From Actinomycetota bacterium (GTDB lineage Bacteria; Actinomycetota; Acidimicrobiia; Acidimicrobiales; AC-9), in contig VAWP01000075.1 of the NCBI GenBank assembly GCA_005888295.1, positions 1 to 35,498 of the forward strand: DNA of 35,498 nucleotides. Direction: 5' to 3'. Below the pieces are notes generated by a model that ran no database searches, was not told the origin of the DNA, and saw only the letters and a program-made list of their open reading frames with translations. Both the position numbers and the translations under genes were made by a program. This document shows positions 7,260-14,805 of the stretch, in pieces (positions within the stretch are counted from its first letter, which is position 1; each line of letters starts with the position of its first letter).

Positions 7260-8545
7260 GGTGATGCTTCCGGGATGCCGCCCCACGCGACGACCGGTCC
7301 GGCCGCGTCGACCATGCGCGGGAGCTGGGCGTCGTCGGTAGCGACCGACACCGGGGCGGGTCGTTCGGCTACGGCCAGGTGTCTGAGCCGCTCCAGGTGG
7401 GCGTCGGGCGCGAGGGCCGGACCAGCGGCGTCCCACACCTCGAGCGGCAGGCTCACGCCGAGCCGGCCGGCCGTCTCGAGGACCGCCTGCACCGCCGGAG
7501 CGAGGGGCGCGTCCACGACGGCGAGGGCAGGTCGCGTCGCCTGACGCAGCCGGGCCACCAACACGCACGCCGGAGCAAAGCCACTCTCTTCCCGCGTCGC
7601 CGGCACCTGCACCGCGCCGAGATCGGTCGTGGCCAGGGTGCGGGCCACCCAGTAACCGGCGACACCGGGGTCGGCGGCGACCAGCCCGCCGGTGCCGAAG
7701 CAGTGGCCGTAGTGGAGCGTCGCCCGCGTCGGAGCCAGCGGCGCGCCCTCGCCCGCCCACCCCTGCCTGGTGACGGCGGCCACCGCGTCCCGCAGGGGTG
7801 GCATGCTCAGCTCGGCGTCCGGTCGACGGCACTGCTCGGCGAGCGGCCCGAGGGAGCCCGGAGGAACGTCGAGGACCGGAGCCAGGTGCCAGCGCTCGGG
7901 CGGGGCCTCGCGTGGGTCGACCCCGGTGGCGACGATCAGGTCGGCCGCGCCGAGACCGCCGAGCTCGAAGTCGCGAGCCTGGAGCCCGACGGTGGCCCAG
8001 TGATGTCGGCTGCGCCAGTCGAGCACGCCCTTGGCGCCCCACGTGTTGAGGACGCCGAGCGTGCCCGCCGCGGCCAGGGCGTTGAGCCCCGGCGTCGCTC
8101 GGTCCTCGACGACTCCCGGCCCGGCCAGGACCACTGGGGACCGGGCCGACCCCAGCCGCTTGACGGCGTCGGGCTCGGGGTCGGTCCAGCGCCCGCCTGG
8201 CGCCGGTCCCGGCGGTACGGCATCCGCAGCGGGCGCCCCCAGGTCGAGCTCCAGCCGGAGGGTGCCGGACAGGACCGCAGGGCCGTCGAGCAGATCGCGC
8301 CAACCTGCCACGCGCACCTCGCCGCCGGCCGACCCACCGTCGGGCCCGCGCAGGTGCAGCACACCGTCGTCGTCGTGGGTGGCGGCGGCGACACCGTGCA
8401 CCTTCCAGTGCGCAGCAGCCAGCAGCGGGGCGACGCTCAGATCCTGCACCTCGACGACCGGCAGCCCGTGCAGCGACCGGCCGTACACGGCGTCGACGCC
8501 CCGGACCCGCAGCCACCGACCGAGCAGCTGGCCGGCCGTGATCAC
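7256..8545 (-). CDS. Degenerate ThDP-enzyme (acetolactate synthase-like) homologue
   Basis: 429 residues, against about 550 for acetolactate synthase or 2-hydroxyacyl-CoA lyase. The start (VITAGQLLGRWLRVRGVDAV) resembles the first helix of the ThDP PYR domain, but the rest of that domain is shortened and the catalytic Glu motif is not seen. The middle (SPVVLAGPGVV through LNTWGAKGVLDW and ADLIVATGVDP) is the best-preserved part and looks like the central TPP_M domain. No GDG...N cofactor motif is seen in the C-terminal third. It is therefore probably a non-catalytic or differently acting relative. Start GTG 8545 overlaps the upstream crotonase stop by 4 bp, and its own stop overlaps the downstream ligase start, so it is a fixed, coupled operon member. 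Function is unknown; a scaffold or carrier role is only a guess. Confidence 0.7.
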   Translation of the reverse strand: MITAGQLLGRWLRVRGVDAVYGRSLHGLPVVEVQDLSVAPLLAAAHWKVHGVAAATHDDDGVLHLRGPDGGSAGGEVRVAGWRDLLDGPAVLSGTLRLELDLGAPAADAVPPGPAPGGRWTDPEPDAVKRLGSARSPVVLAGPGVVEDRATPGLNALAAAGTLGVLNTWGAKGVLDWRSRHHWATVGLQARDFELGGLGAADLIVATGVDPREAPPERWHLAPVLDVPPGSLGPLAEQCRRPDAELSMPPLRDAVAAVTRQGWAGEGAPLAPTRATLHYGHCFGTGGLVAADPGVAGYWVARTLATTDLGAVQVPATREESGFAPACVLVARLRQATRPALAVVDAPLAPAVQAVLETAGRLGVSLPLEVWDAAGPALAPDAHLERLRHLAVAERPAPVSVATDDAQLPRMVDAAGPVVAWGGIPEASP

Positions 8546-9375
8546 GAGCTGTGCTGAGGCGGCGTCGCCGCCCCGGGCGGCGCCCACACGGGCTCCCGCT
8601 TCTCGGCGAAGGCCCGAGGTCCCTCCTCCTGGTCGGGGTGGCCCCACAGCGACGCCAGCTCCTGCGCTCCCGCCCGGCAGGCGTCGGTCAGGCCGAGCTC
8701 GAACGACTGCCACAGCGCCCGCTTGGTGGCGGCCATGGCCGCGGGCGAGTTGCGGGCCACCTGCTCGGCAAGGTTCTGGGCTTCCTCCCGCAGCCGCTCC
8801 GGGGGGTCGACCACCTGGCTGATCATGCCCAGCTCGAGAGCACGGGCGGCAGGGAGCCGTTCGTGGCGTCCGACCAGGGCCATGCGCATGACGGCCTCGG
8901 CGGGCATCTTGCGGAGCAGCCCGATGGCCTCGAGGGCCACGACCTGTCCCACCGACACGTGCGGGTCGAAGAAGGTGGCGTCGGACGCGGCGATCACGAT
9001 GTCGGCGTCGGCCACCCAGTGCAGCCCACCCCCTGCGCAGATGCCGTTGACCGCGGTGATGACGGGCTTCCACACCTGCTGGTGCCACGCCGTGAAGTGG
9101 AGATCGAAATCCTCGACCGACTGCCGGTAACGCTCCATGCCCACGCCGTCGGTGGCGATCTCGGTGACGTCGACCCCGGTCTGGAAGGCGCGGCCTTCTC
9201 CTGTGTGGACGATGACCCGCACCTCGGGATCGAGGTCCAGCTCCTTCCAGGCCACCGCCAGCTCGTCGCGCATGGCCGCCGACATGGCGTTCAGCTGCTC
9301 GGCCCGGTCGTTGATCAGCCATCCGACGGGTCCGCGCCGCTCGACCGTCAGACACTCGAAGCTCGAGTACTCCAT
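8542..9375 (-). CDS. Enoyl-CoA hydratase/isomerase (crotonase) family protein
   Basis: 277 residues of crotonase fold: RRGPVGWLINDR, an oxyanion-hole region VNGICAGGGLH, then DADIVIAASDATFFDPHVS and LVGRHERLPAARALELGMIS. At the places where classical enoyl-CoA hydratase has its two catalytic Glu residues I read His (DPHVSVG) and Arg (VMRMALVG), so it may be a hydrolase, isomerase or lyase rather than a hydratase; this alignment is by eye. The ATG at 9375 has GGGAGCGAGG just upstream. It follows the truncated paralogue at 9386-10156 by 10 nt; the two share a nearly identical central and C-terminal block. Its stop overlaps the next gene by 4 bp. Confidence 0.9.
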   Translation of the reverse strand: MEYSSFECLTVERRGPVGWLINDRAEQLNAMSAAMRDELAVAWKELDLDPEVRVIVHTGEGRAFQTGVDVTEIATDGVGMERYRQSVEDFDLHFTAWHQQVWKPVITAVNGICAGGGLHWVADADIVIAASDATFFDPHVSVGQVVALEAIGLLRKMPAEAVMRMALVGRHERLPAARALELGMISQVVDPPERLREEAQNLAEQVARNSPAAMAATKRALWQSFELGLTDACRAGAQELASLWGHPDQEEGPRAFAEKREPVWAPPGAATPPQHSS

Positions 9376-9385
9376 GCCTCGCTCC

Positions 9386-10156
9386 CTACCGGGCCCCTCG
9401 GTGGTCCTGTTCCACATTCGGTCGAAAGTGGCCACCGCGGCCACCGGCGCCTCGCCCACTTTCGACCAGATGTGGAACCGAGCAAACCTCGAAGGCCCGC
9501 CACAGGACCCGCTTGGTGGCGGCCATGGCCGCGGGCGAGTTGCGGGCGATCGTCTCGCCCAGGCGCTGGGCTTCCTCACGCAGCCGCTCCGGGGGGTCCA
9601 CCACCTGGCTGATCATGCCGAGCTCCAGGGCACGCGCGGCGGAGAGCCGTTCGTGGCGTCCGACCAGGGCCATGCGCAGGACGGGCTCGGCCGGCATCTT
9701 GCGCAGCAGCCCGATGGGCTCGTAGGCGGTGACCTGTCCAACCGACACGTGCGGGTCCAGGAAGGTGGCGTCGGACGCCGCCATCACGATGTCGGCGTCG
9801 GCGACGAAGTGCAGCCCGCCTCCGGCGCACGTGCCGTTGACGGCGGCGATCACCGGCTTCCAGACCTGGTTGTGCCACGCGGTGAGGCGTAGCTCGGCCC
9901 GCTTGGTGCGTCGCGACTGGACTCGAAGGGCCTCGCGGTCGCGGCTCAGCTGGACCATGTCGAGCCCCGTCTGGAACGCCGGCCCGGCCCCGGTGTTGAC
10001 GATCGCCCGCACGTCCGGGTCCTCGTCGAGCTCACGCCATGCCGCCTCCAGCTCTCCCAGCATGGTGGCGTCCATGGCGTTGCCGGCCGACGGGCGGTCG
10101 AAGACGAGCCAGCCGACGGGTCCCCGGCGTTCGAGGATCAGCGATGCGTACGCCAT
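9386..10156 (-). CDS. Crotonase family protein with C-terminus replaced by a palindromic repeat
   Basis: 256 residues. It matches the neighbouring crotonase (8542-9375) through VNGTCAGGGLHFVADADIV, DATFLDPHVSVGQV and ARNSPAAMAATKRVLWRAFE. There it diverges: instead of the last 50 or so residues of the fold it reads VCSVPHLVESGRGAGG and HFRPNVEQ, which is simply translation of the 70-bp palindrome at 9409-9478, then stops. The C-terminal helices that normally close the active site and mediate trimerisation are thus missing, so activity is doubtful. Start ATG 10156 overlaps the upstream stop by one base (TGATG). It looks like the damaged half of a tandem duplication. Confidence 0.85.
   Translation of the reverse strand: MAYASLILERRGPVGWLVFDRPSAGNAMDATMLGELEAAWRELDEDPDVRAIVNTGAGPAFQTGLDMVQLSRDREALRVQSRRTKRAELRLTAWHNQVWKPVIAAVNGTCAGGGLHFVADADIVMAASDATFLDPHVSVGQVTAYEPIGLLRKMPAEPVLRMALVGRHERLSAARALELGMISQVVDPPERLREEAQRLGETIARNSPAAMAATKRVLWRAFEVCSVPHLVESGRGAGGRGGHFRPNVEQDHRGAR
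9409..9478. repeat. 70-bp palindromic repeat, copy 1
   Basis: The left arm (9409-9431, beginning GTTCCACATTCGGTCGAAAG) and right arm (9455-9478, ending CGACCAGATGTGGAAC) are inverted complements over about 23 bp with two mismatches, around a GC-rich centre. A second copy of exactly the same length lies at 30693-30762, with about 60 of 70 bases identical by hand count. Read in one frame it gives VPHLVESG...HFRPNVEQ, and this forms the aberrant C-terminus of the crotonase at 9386-10156. No transposase is present, so it looks like a small non-autonomous or REP/MITE-like element. Whether it moves is unknown. Confidence 0.85.
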
Positions 10157-11436
10157 CAGCTGCGGGGAACCTCGAGCCAGGGGACGCCCGCCCACGGGTC
10201 GGGCTCCCGGGGGAGACCGAGCACCCGCTCGCCGAGGATGTTCTTGTTGACCTCGGTCGTACCCCCTTCGATGGTGTTCGCCCGGCTGCGGAGCATCCCT
10301 CGCACCTCGCGGGGGAGCGAGGCCCCGTAGTCGCCCGGCAGCGCCGCGAAGGCCTGACCGTGCAGGCCGAGCAGCTCGCTGGCCAGGAGCTGGACGCGCT
10401 GGTTGAGCTCACCCTGATGGACCTTGCCGATGGAGCTCTCGGCGCCCGACGGACGGCCGGCCCGCCGGTTGGCGCGCACCCGTTGGTTGGTCCAGTCGCG
10501 GATCCGCTCCTCGCTGTAGAGGTGGGCGATCCGCTGACGGACGACGGGATCGGCTGCGCGACCCGTCCTTGTCCCGAGCTCCACCACGTGGTCGACGCCG
10601 AGGCCGCCGATGCGATCGACGCCGCCGGAGCCCGCCCCCGAGACCATCTGCCGCTCACCCGCCAGCGTGGCGCCGGCGACCCGCCAACCTTCGCCCGTCC
10701 CGCCGACGCGGTGGTCGTCGGTCACGCGAGCCCCGTCGAGGAAGACCTCGTTGAAGTCGACCTCGCCGCCGAGATGGCGGAGGGGCCGGACGGTCACGCC
10801 CGGCTGGTGCATGTCGAGCAGGAAGTACGTGATGCCCTTGCGCTTCGGGGCGAGCGGGTCGGTGCGTGCGAGGAGCACGGCCCAGTCGGAGCGGTGCGCC
10901 CACGTGGTCCAGACCTTCTGGCCCGTGATCGCCCACTCGTCGCCATCGGGCTCCGCCCGGGTGGCGAGCGACGCCAGGTCCGACCCCGCGCCCGGCTCGC
11001 TGAACAGCTGGCACCAGCGCTCCTCGTTGCGCACGATCGGGGCCAGGAACCGTCGTCGCTGCGCCTCGGTGCCGTGGGCGAACAGCGCCGGCGCGGCCAG
11101 GTTGAGACCGAGCGGGTTGAGGCGCCCGAGGTTGTAGGGCGCCAGCACGCCCTCGATGACCCGGGCGACAGCCGGGCTGACGTCGAGGCCGCCGTACCGG
11201 GTGGGCCAGGTTGGGACGACCAGGCCCGAACGTCCGAACACGGGGTACCAGGCCTCGTACTCCGCACGCGAACGGGCGGCGCGAACAGCGGCCGCACCGC
11301 CGCGGTCACCGGCGTCGCGCCAGGCGTCGGGCACGTGCTCCGCGACCCAGGCCCGCACCCTCTCGGCGGCGGCATCGGCACTGGTGTCGGGACCGATCGC
11401 GACGCGGCCCACCAGGTCGCTCCGGGTACTGGTCAC
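10156..11436 (-). CDS. Acyl-CoA dehydrogenase
   Basis: 426 residues of the FAD-dependent acyl-CoA dehydrogenase family, which oxidises acyl-CoA to 2,3-enoyl-CoA. Seen in order: N-terminal helical part with PTRYGGLDVS, the middle-domain signature CQLFSEPGAGSDLASLATRA, WAITGQKVWTTWAH, and the C-terminal signature NTIEGGTTEVNKNILGERVL. It is of the longer type with an inserted helical segment (NRRAGRPSGAESSIGK), as in many actinobacterial steroid and terpenoid degraders. GTG 11436 lies 4 nt after the upstream crotonase stop; no better start is in frame. Its stop overlaps the next gene by one base. It is the core redox enzyme of the operon. The substrate chain is unknown. Confidence 0.95.
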   Translation of the reverse strand: MTSTRSDLVGRVAIGPDTSADAAAERVRAWVAEHVPDAWRDAGDRGGAAAVRAARSRAEYEAWYPVFGRSGLVVPTWPTRYGGLDVSPAVARVIEGVLAPYNLGRLNPLGLNLAAPALFAHGTEAQRRRFLAPIVRNEERWCQLFSEPGAGSDLASLATRAEPDGDEWAITGQKVWTTWAHRSDWAVLLARTDPLAPKRKGITYFLLDMHQPGVTVRPLRHLGGEVDFNEVFLDGARVTDDHRVGGTGEGWRVAGATLAGERQMVSGAGSGGVDRIGGLGVDHVVELGTRTGRAADPVVRQRIAHLYSEERIRDWTNQRVRANRRAGRPSGAESSIGKVHQGELNQRVQLLASELLGLHGQAFAALPGDYGASLPREVRGMLRSRANTIEGGTTEVNKNILGERVLGLPREPDPWAGVPWLEVPRS

Positions 11437-11440
11437 CGGC

Positions 11441-12262
11441 TCATCGTCCCGTGAAGCGCGGCTCCCGCCGCTCCCGGAAGGCGGCGAGGCCCTCGCGAAA
11501 GTCCTCGCTGCGCGACGACAGCTCGAGGGCGAAGGCCTCGTTGCGAAGGTGCGCCTCCAGCGGCGTCCCCGCGGCAGCGTGCATGAGCCACTTGGTGAGC
11601 CCCAGGGAGACGGTGGGGCCGGCCGCCAGCCGGGCGACCAGCGCCTCGGTCTCCTCGTCGAGGTCGCGAGCAGGGACGACCCGGTGGACGAGGCCCCACG
11701 CCTCCGCCTGGGCGCCGTCGACACGCCGACCGAGCAGCAGCATCTCCCGCGCCCGCAGCTCGCCGATCCGGCGGGACAGCAACCACGTGGCCCCGCTGTC
11801 GGGGGTGAAGCCGCGCTCGGCGAACGGCTCCCACACCAGCAGGTCGTCAGCCGCCACCGTGAAGTCAGCGGCCAGGACGAGATGCAGCCCGATCCCCGCC
11901 ACCCATCCTCGGGCCGCGCACACGACCGGCGTCTGGACCGAGGTCACGAGCGGGATGAGCCGATGGGCCTGCGACGGCAGGCGGCGCTGCACGCTGCCGG
12001 CACGGGGCCTCGGGCCTTCGGCTGCCGCGTTGCGTCCCACGATGTCGAAGCCGGCGCAAAAGTGGTCACCGGAGCCGGTGAGCAGGATGACCCGCACCGC
12101 CTCGTCTCGTCCCGCCGCGTCGACGGCCTCGATGAGGGCCGCCACCATCTCGTCGTTCAGGGCGTTGCGCTTGTCAGGACGGTCGAGCACCAGACGCAGG
12201 ACGCCGTCGTCCGACAGCTGGACCAGCAGGCCGTCGACCCCGGCGGAGCCGTGCCCGCTCAC
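11441..12262 (-). CDS. Enoyl-CoA hydratase/isomerase (crotonase) family protein
   Basis: 273 residues. Crotonase features: LVLDRPDKRNALNDEMV at the N-terminus, GDHFCAGFDIVG, the oxyanion-hole segment ARGWVAGIGLHLVLAADFTV, and EPFAERGFTPDSGATWLLSR followed by LRAREMLLLGRRV. By eye the second catalytic Glu (AREMLLLG) is kept while the first position is Phe or Ala, a pattern more like PaaG-type isomerases than true hydratases. It has the standard C-terminus EGLAAFRERREPRF. GTG 12262 overlaps the upstream dehydratase stop by 4 bp, so translation is coupled. It is the second gene of the operon that starts at 13509. Confidence 0.92.
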   Translation of the reverse strand: MSGHGSAGVDGLLVQLSDDGVLRLVLDRPDKRNALNDEMVAALIEAVDAAGRDEAVRVILLTGSGDHFCAGFDIVGRNAAAEGPRPRAGSVQRRLPSQAHRLIPLVTSVQTPVVCAARGWVAGIGLHLVLAADFTVAADDLLVWEPFAERGFTPDSGATWLLSRRIGELRAREMLLLGRRVDGAQAEAWGLVHRVVPARDLDEETEALVARLAAGPTVSLGLTKWLMHAAAGTPLEAHLRNEAFALELSSRSEDFREGLAAFRERREPRFTGR

Positions 12263-13509
12263 CGCTCCCCAAAGCCTTCGGCGATGGCCTCGAGGGCGCT
12301 TTGCAGGTCGGTGGCGCCCCCTGGTGGGTCGGGCAGCTGCACGGGCCCCCGCGCCCGGCTCGGCAGGAGGATCGTGGCGTGGCCGGGTGTGGTCAGCTGC
12401 CCGCGCTGGTTGTCCGCCCGCAGGTCGATGTCGACTGCCGGACGACCTCCGTCGGCGAGATAGCGACGTGTGACGACTCCCCGCAGCCACTGCGTGTCGC
12501 CCACGTAGTTGAACAGGCGGAACTCGCAGTCGAGCTTCCACAGCCATGCGTCGTCGCCCATCCAGTCGGTGCACAGGTGGATGAGCCACGTCTCGCGCAT
12601 GCGGCCGTAGTCGTAGGTGGCCGGGTTGCCCGAGCGACGGGCGAGCTCGGGGTCCCAGTGCACCCGCTGCATGACGTCGGGGACGTTGAGCTCGTCACGG
12701 TAGAAGAACCTGGGGATGCGCTGACGGTTGCGCCAGGCGAGACGGAGCGGCTGCACGCCGTACAGGCCCATGCCCATGCCCACGTGCCAGCAGATCATGT
12801 CGGTGACGGTGAGCGGGCCCTTGACGAGCGGCCCGAGCTCGTCTCCCTCGTGGACGTCCTCCCACCACCGCGGCTCGGCGCCGCGCGGCCGCTCGGTCGC
12901 GTAGTGCGACTCGATCTCGGCGATCTGCTCGTCGGTGTAGGGCTCGAGCTCGATGTCCTCGTACTTTCCCCGGGTGCGCGCCCGGCCGCGCTCGGTCCGG
13001 ATCATGAGCCGGTACTGGGCCGAGAGCAGCGCGCCAGTCTCGTCGCGGAACACCTGCCCCGACCACTCGTGCGCCGCCCGCCCGGCGAAGTCGCTGCGCT
13101 TGTCGAGCACCGCGACCAGGGCGTTGCGGCGAAATACCCGCCGGCCCGGTCGAAGGGGCTCCCACCACTCGCGGGCGCTACCGGAGTAGAAGGCGTGCAC
13201 TCCCCGAAGCGGGTCGCCCTTCATCAGCTCGACCTGCTCGGGAGGCAAGGAGTCGACCTCGTCCTCGCCGACGAGCGTGTCGCCTCCCACCAACGGCGGG
13301 GGAGCGATCACCCCGCCCCAGCGGGTGCCGGCCGCGTAGGCGGGATCACACCAGAGTGGATTGTCGTCCCCGTAGGCGATGGCGACGTGGCGGAAGGCGT
13401 CGGCGTCGGGCCGCAGGTAGTGCGGCGGCTGCGGGTGTGGCTCGGGTACCCCCACCCGGGCCCGCAGCCTGGCGACGCCCTCGTCGGTGATGGTCCCCGC
13501 ATCGGCCAC
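12259..13509 (-). CDS. Double-hotdog MaoC/FAS1-like dehydratase domain protein
   Basis: 416 residues. The N-terminal half has the FAS1-like (MaoC N-terminal) hotdog signature: YGDDNPLWCDPAYAAG, then WGGVIAPPPLVGG and HAFYSGSAREWWEPLRPG. The second half, with ELGPLVKGPLTVTDMI and CWHVGMGMGLYG, looks like the second hotdog. Such proteins hydrate enoyl-CoA or dehydrate hydroxyacyl-CoA in steroid and xenobiotic degradation. It is the first gene of the seven-gene operon. GTG 13509 sits 7 nt downstream of a perfect TATAAT box, so the mRNA is probably leaderless, which also fits the absence of a ribosome-binding site. It is divergent from the CoA-transferase. Confidence 0.85.
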   Translation of the reverse strand: MADAGTITDEGVARLRARVGVPEPHPQPPHYLRPDADAFRHVAIAYGDDNPLWCDPAYAAGTRWGGVIAPPPLVGGDTLVGEDEVDSLPPEQVELMKGDPLRGVHAFYSGSAREWWEPLRPGRRVFRRNALVAVLDKRSDFAGRAAHEWSGQVFRDETGALLSAQYRLMIRTERGRARTRGKYEDIELEPYTDEQIAEIESHYATERPRGAEPRWWEDVHEGDELGPLVKGPLTVTDMICWHVGMGMGLYGVQPLRLAWRNRQRIPRFFYRDELNVPDVMQRVHWDPELARRSGNPATYDYGRMRETWLIHLCTDWMGDDAWLWKLDCEFRLFNYVGDTQWLRGVVTRRYLADGGRPAVDIDLRADNQRGQLTTPGHATILLPSRARGPVQLPDPPGGATDLQSALEAIAEGFGER

Positions 13510-13541
13510 ATCGCATATTATAGATAACCGGTGGTACGACC
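13510..13541. promoter_or_regulatory. Divergent promoter, TATAAT -10 and CGCATATT motif, leaderless on minus strand
   Basis: A 32-bp gap. On the minus strand TATAAT (13522-13517) lies 7 nt from the GTG at 13509, the spacing expected for a leaderless transcript. On the plus strand TATTAT (13516-13521) or the next bases can serve the CoA-transferase ATG at 13542. CGCATATT (13512-13519) is shared in the same orientation with the divergent promoter at 817-824. Both promoters drive parts of one catabolic cluster, so a common regulator is possible. Confidence 0.6.
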
Positions 13542-14795
13542 ATGAGACTGGGTGATGTCGCCAACGCCGACTTCCTCGACCGGGGAAAGCCGCTCGATGG
13601 CGTCCGGGTGCTGAGCTTCGAGCAGATGCAGGCGCTGCCCTTTGCCACCCAGCTGCTCGCGCGTCTGGGGGCGGACGTGGTGAAGGTCGAGTCGCCGACC
13701 GGGGACCTGGGTCGCACGTCGCAGCCGGCGATGACCGATCCGGAAGGTCGTCCGGTGGGAGCGACGTTCCTGCGCAACAATCTCGGCAAGCGGAGCCTGT
13801 GCGTCGACCTCAGGCACGAGCGGGCCCGCGACCTGGTTCTCGGGCTGGCGCGCCGGTTCGACGTCGTCGCCGAGAGCCTGAAGCCCGGAGCGATGGGCGC
13901 CCTCGGGCTCGCCTACGAGGACTTCGCGGCGGTGAACGAGTCCGTCATCTACCTCTCCGTCTCGGGCTTCGGCGCCGCGGGCTCGGACGGCCGCACGAGC
14001 CCGTACACCAGCTGGCCGGCAATGGCTCCCATCGTGGAGGCCATGTCGGGCATCTACGAGATGAAGCGGGTGGGCGACGGCCCTCCCGTGGTGGCGCCGG
14101 TGGGTGGGCTGGGCGACCTGAGCGCGGCCCTGTTCGCGGCCGTCGGTGTCCTCGCCGCGCTGCGCGACCGCGACCGGACCGGCGAGGGCCAGCAGGTGGA
14201 CGTGGCCATGCTCGACGCCACCGTCGCCATGACCGACATCGTGGCCAACTTCTGGTCGATGGGGCTCGAGGGTGGCGACGTCGGCCGCTTCATCCTGGAC
14301 GGCTTCCGGGCCGCGGACGGGTGGTTCATCATCCAGGTCGGCCGCGAGCAGCACTTCGCCCGGCTCGTCGAGTTCATCGGCCACCCGGAGTGGGCGTCCG
14401 ACCCTCGGTTCGCCACCCGTCAGGGGTGGGTCGACCACCTGGAGGACACCCTGCGCCCGGCCATCGAGAGGTGGGCGGCGGCCCTGAGCAAGGTCGAGGC
14501 CTGCCAGGCGCTCGCTGCCGCCGGCATCCCGGCGGGCCCGTGCCTGGACGAGGAGGAGCTCGTCCACGACCCTCACGTGGCGGCTCGTGACATGCTGGTG
14601 GAGATGGCTCGCCCCGACGGCGTGGAGCAACCCGTCCTGACGCCGGGCAACCCGGTGCGGCTCAGCAAGGTGTCGCAGGGGCCCGAGACAAGGGTCCCGT
14701 GGCTCGGTGAGCACACCGGCGAGGTGTTGCGCAAGGAGCTGGACCTCACCGAGGACGAGCTCGGCGCTCTGCGCGCCGACGGCGTGATCACGTGA
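13542..14795 (+). CDS. Class III (CaiB/BaiF, formyl-CoA transferase-like) CoA-transferase
   Basis: 417 residues, the normal family length. The N-terminus has LDGVRVLSFEQMQALPFATQ and LGADVVKVESPTGD; the middle has NLGKRSLCVDLRHERA, then VAPVGGLGDLSAALFAAVGV. The catalytic Asp is in DVAMLDATVA, about residue 225. The C-terminus ends with PWLGEHTGEVL. These enzymes move CoA between carboxylic acids through an aspartyl-CoA anhydride. The ATG at 13542 has a weak GGTGG upstream and lies just beyond the shared divergent promoter. The next gene starts 10 nt after its stop, so the two form an operon. It provides an ATP-independent route to activate the pathway acid. The CoA donor is unknown. Confidence 0.95.
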   Translation: MRLGDVANADFLDRGKPLDGVRVLSFEQMQALPFATQLLARLGADVVKVESPTGDLGRTSQPAMTDPEGRPVGATFLRNNLGKRSLCVDLRHERARDLVLGLARRFDVVAESLKPGAMGALGLAYEDFAAVNESVIYLSVSGFGAAGSDGRTSPYTSWPAMAPIVEAMSGIYEMKRVGDGPPVVAPVGGLGDLSAALFAAVGVLAALRDRDRTGEGQQVDVAMLDATVAMTDIVANFWSMGLEGGDVGRFILDGFRAADGWFIIQVGREQHFARLVEFIGHPEWASDPRFATRQGWVDHLEDTLRPAIERWAAALSKVEACQALAAAGIPAGPCLDEEELVHDPHVAARDMLVEMARPDGVEQPVLTPGNPVRLSKVSQGPETRVPWLGEHTGEVLRKELDLTEDELGALRADGVIT

Positions 14796-14805
14796 GGAGG
14801 ACGAC

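Noticed and set aside
7260-8516. Apparent fusion of the second acyl-CoA ligase with a 400-residue N-terminal extension
   Set aside because: The extension is an Arg/Ala/Gly-rich frame over the ThDP-like gene; the ligase start GTG 7259 overlaps that gene's stop by 4 bp.
8546-9355. N-terminal extension of the ThDP-like protein
   Set aside because: It lies over the crotonase in another frame and has shadow composition; GTG 8545 is coupled to the crotonase stop.
9386-9480. Small insertion sequence between the crotonases
   Set aside because: Only a 70-bp palindrome is present, with no transposase frame and no clear target duplication.
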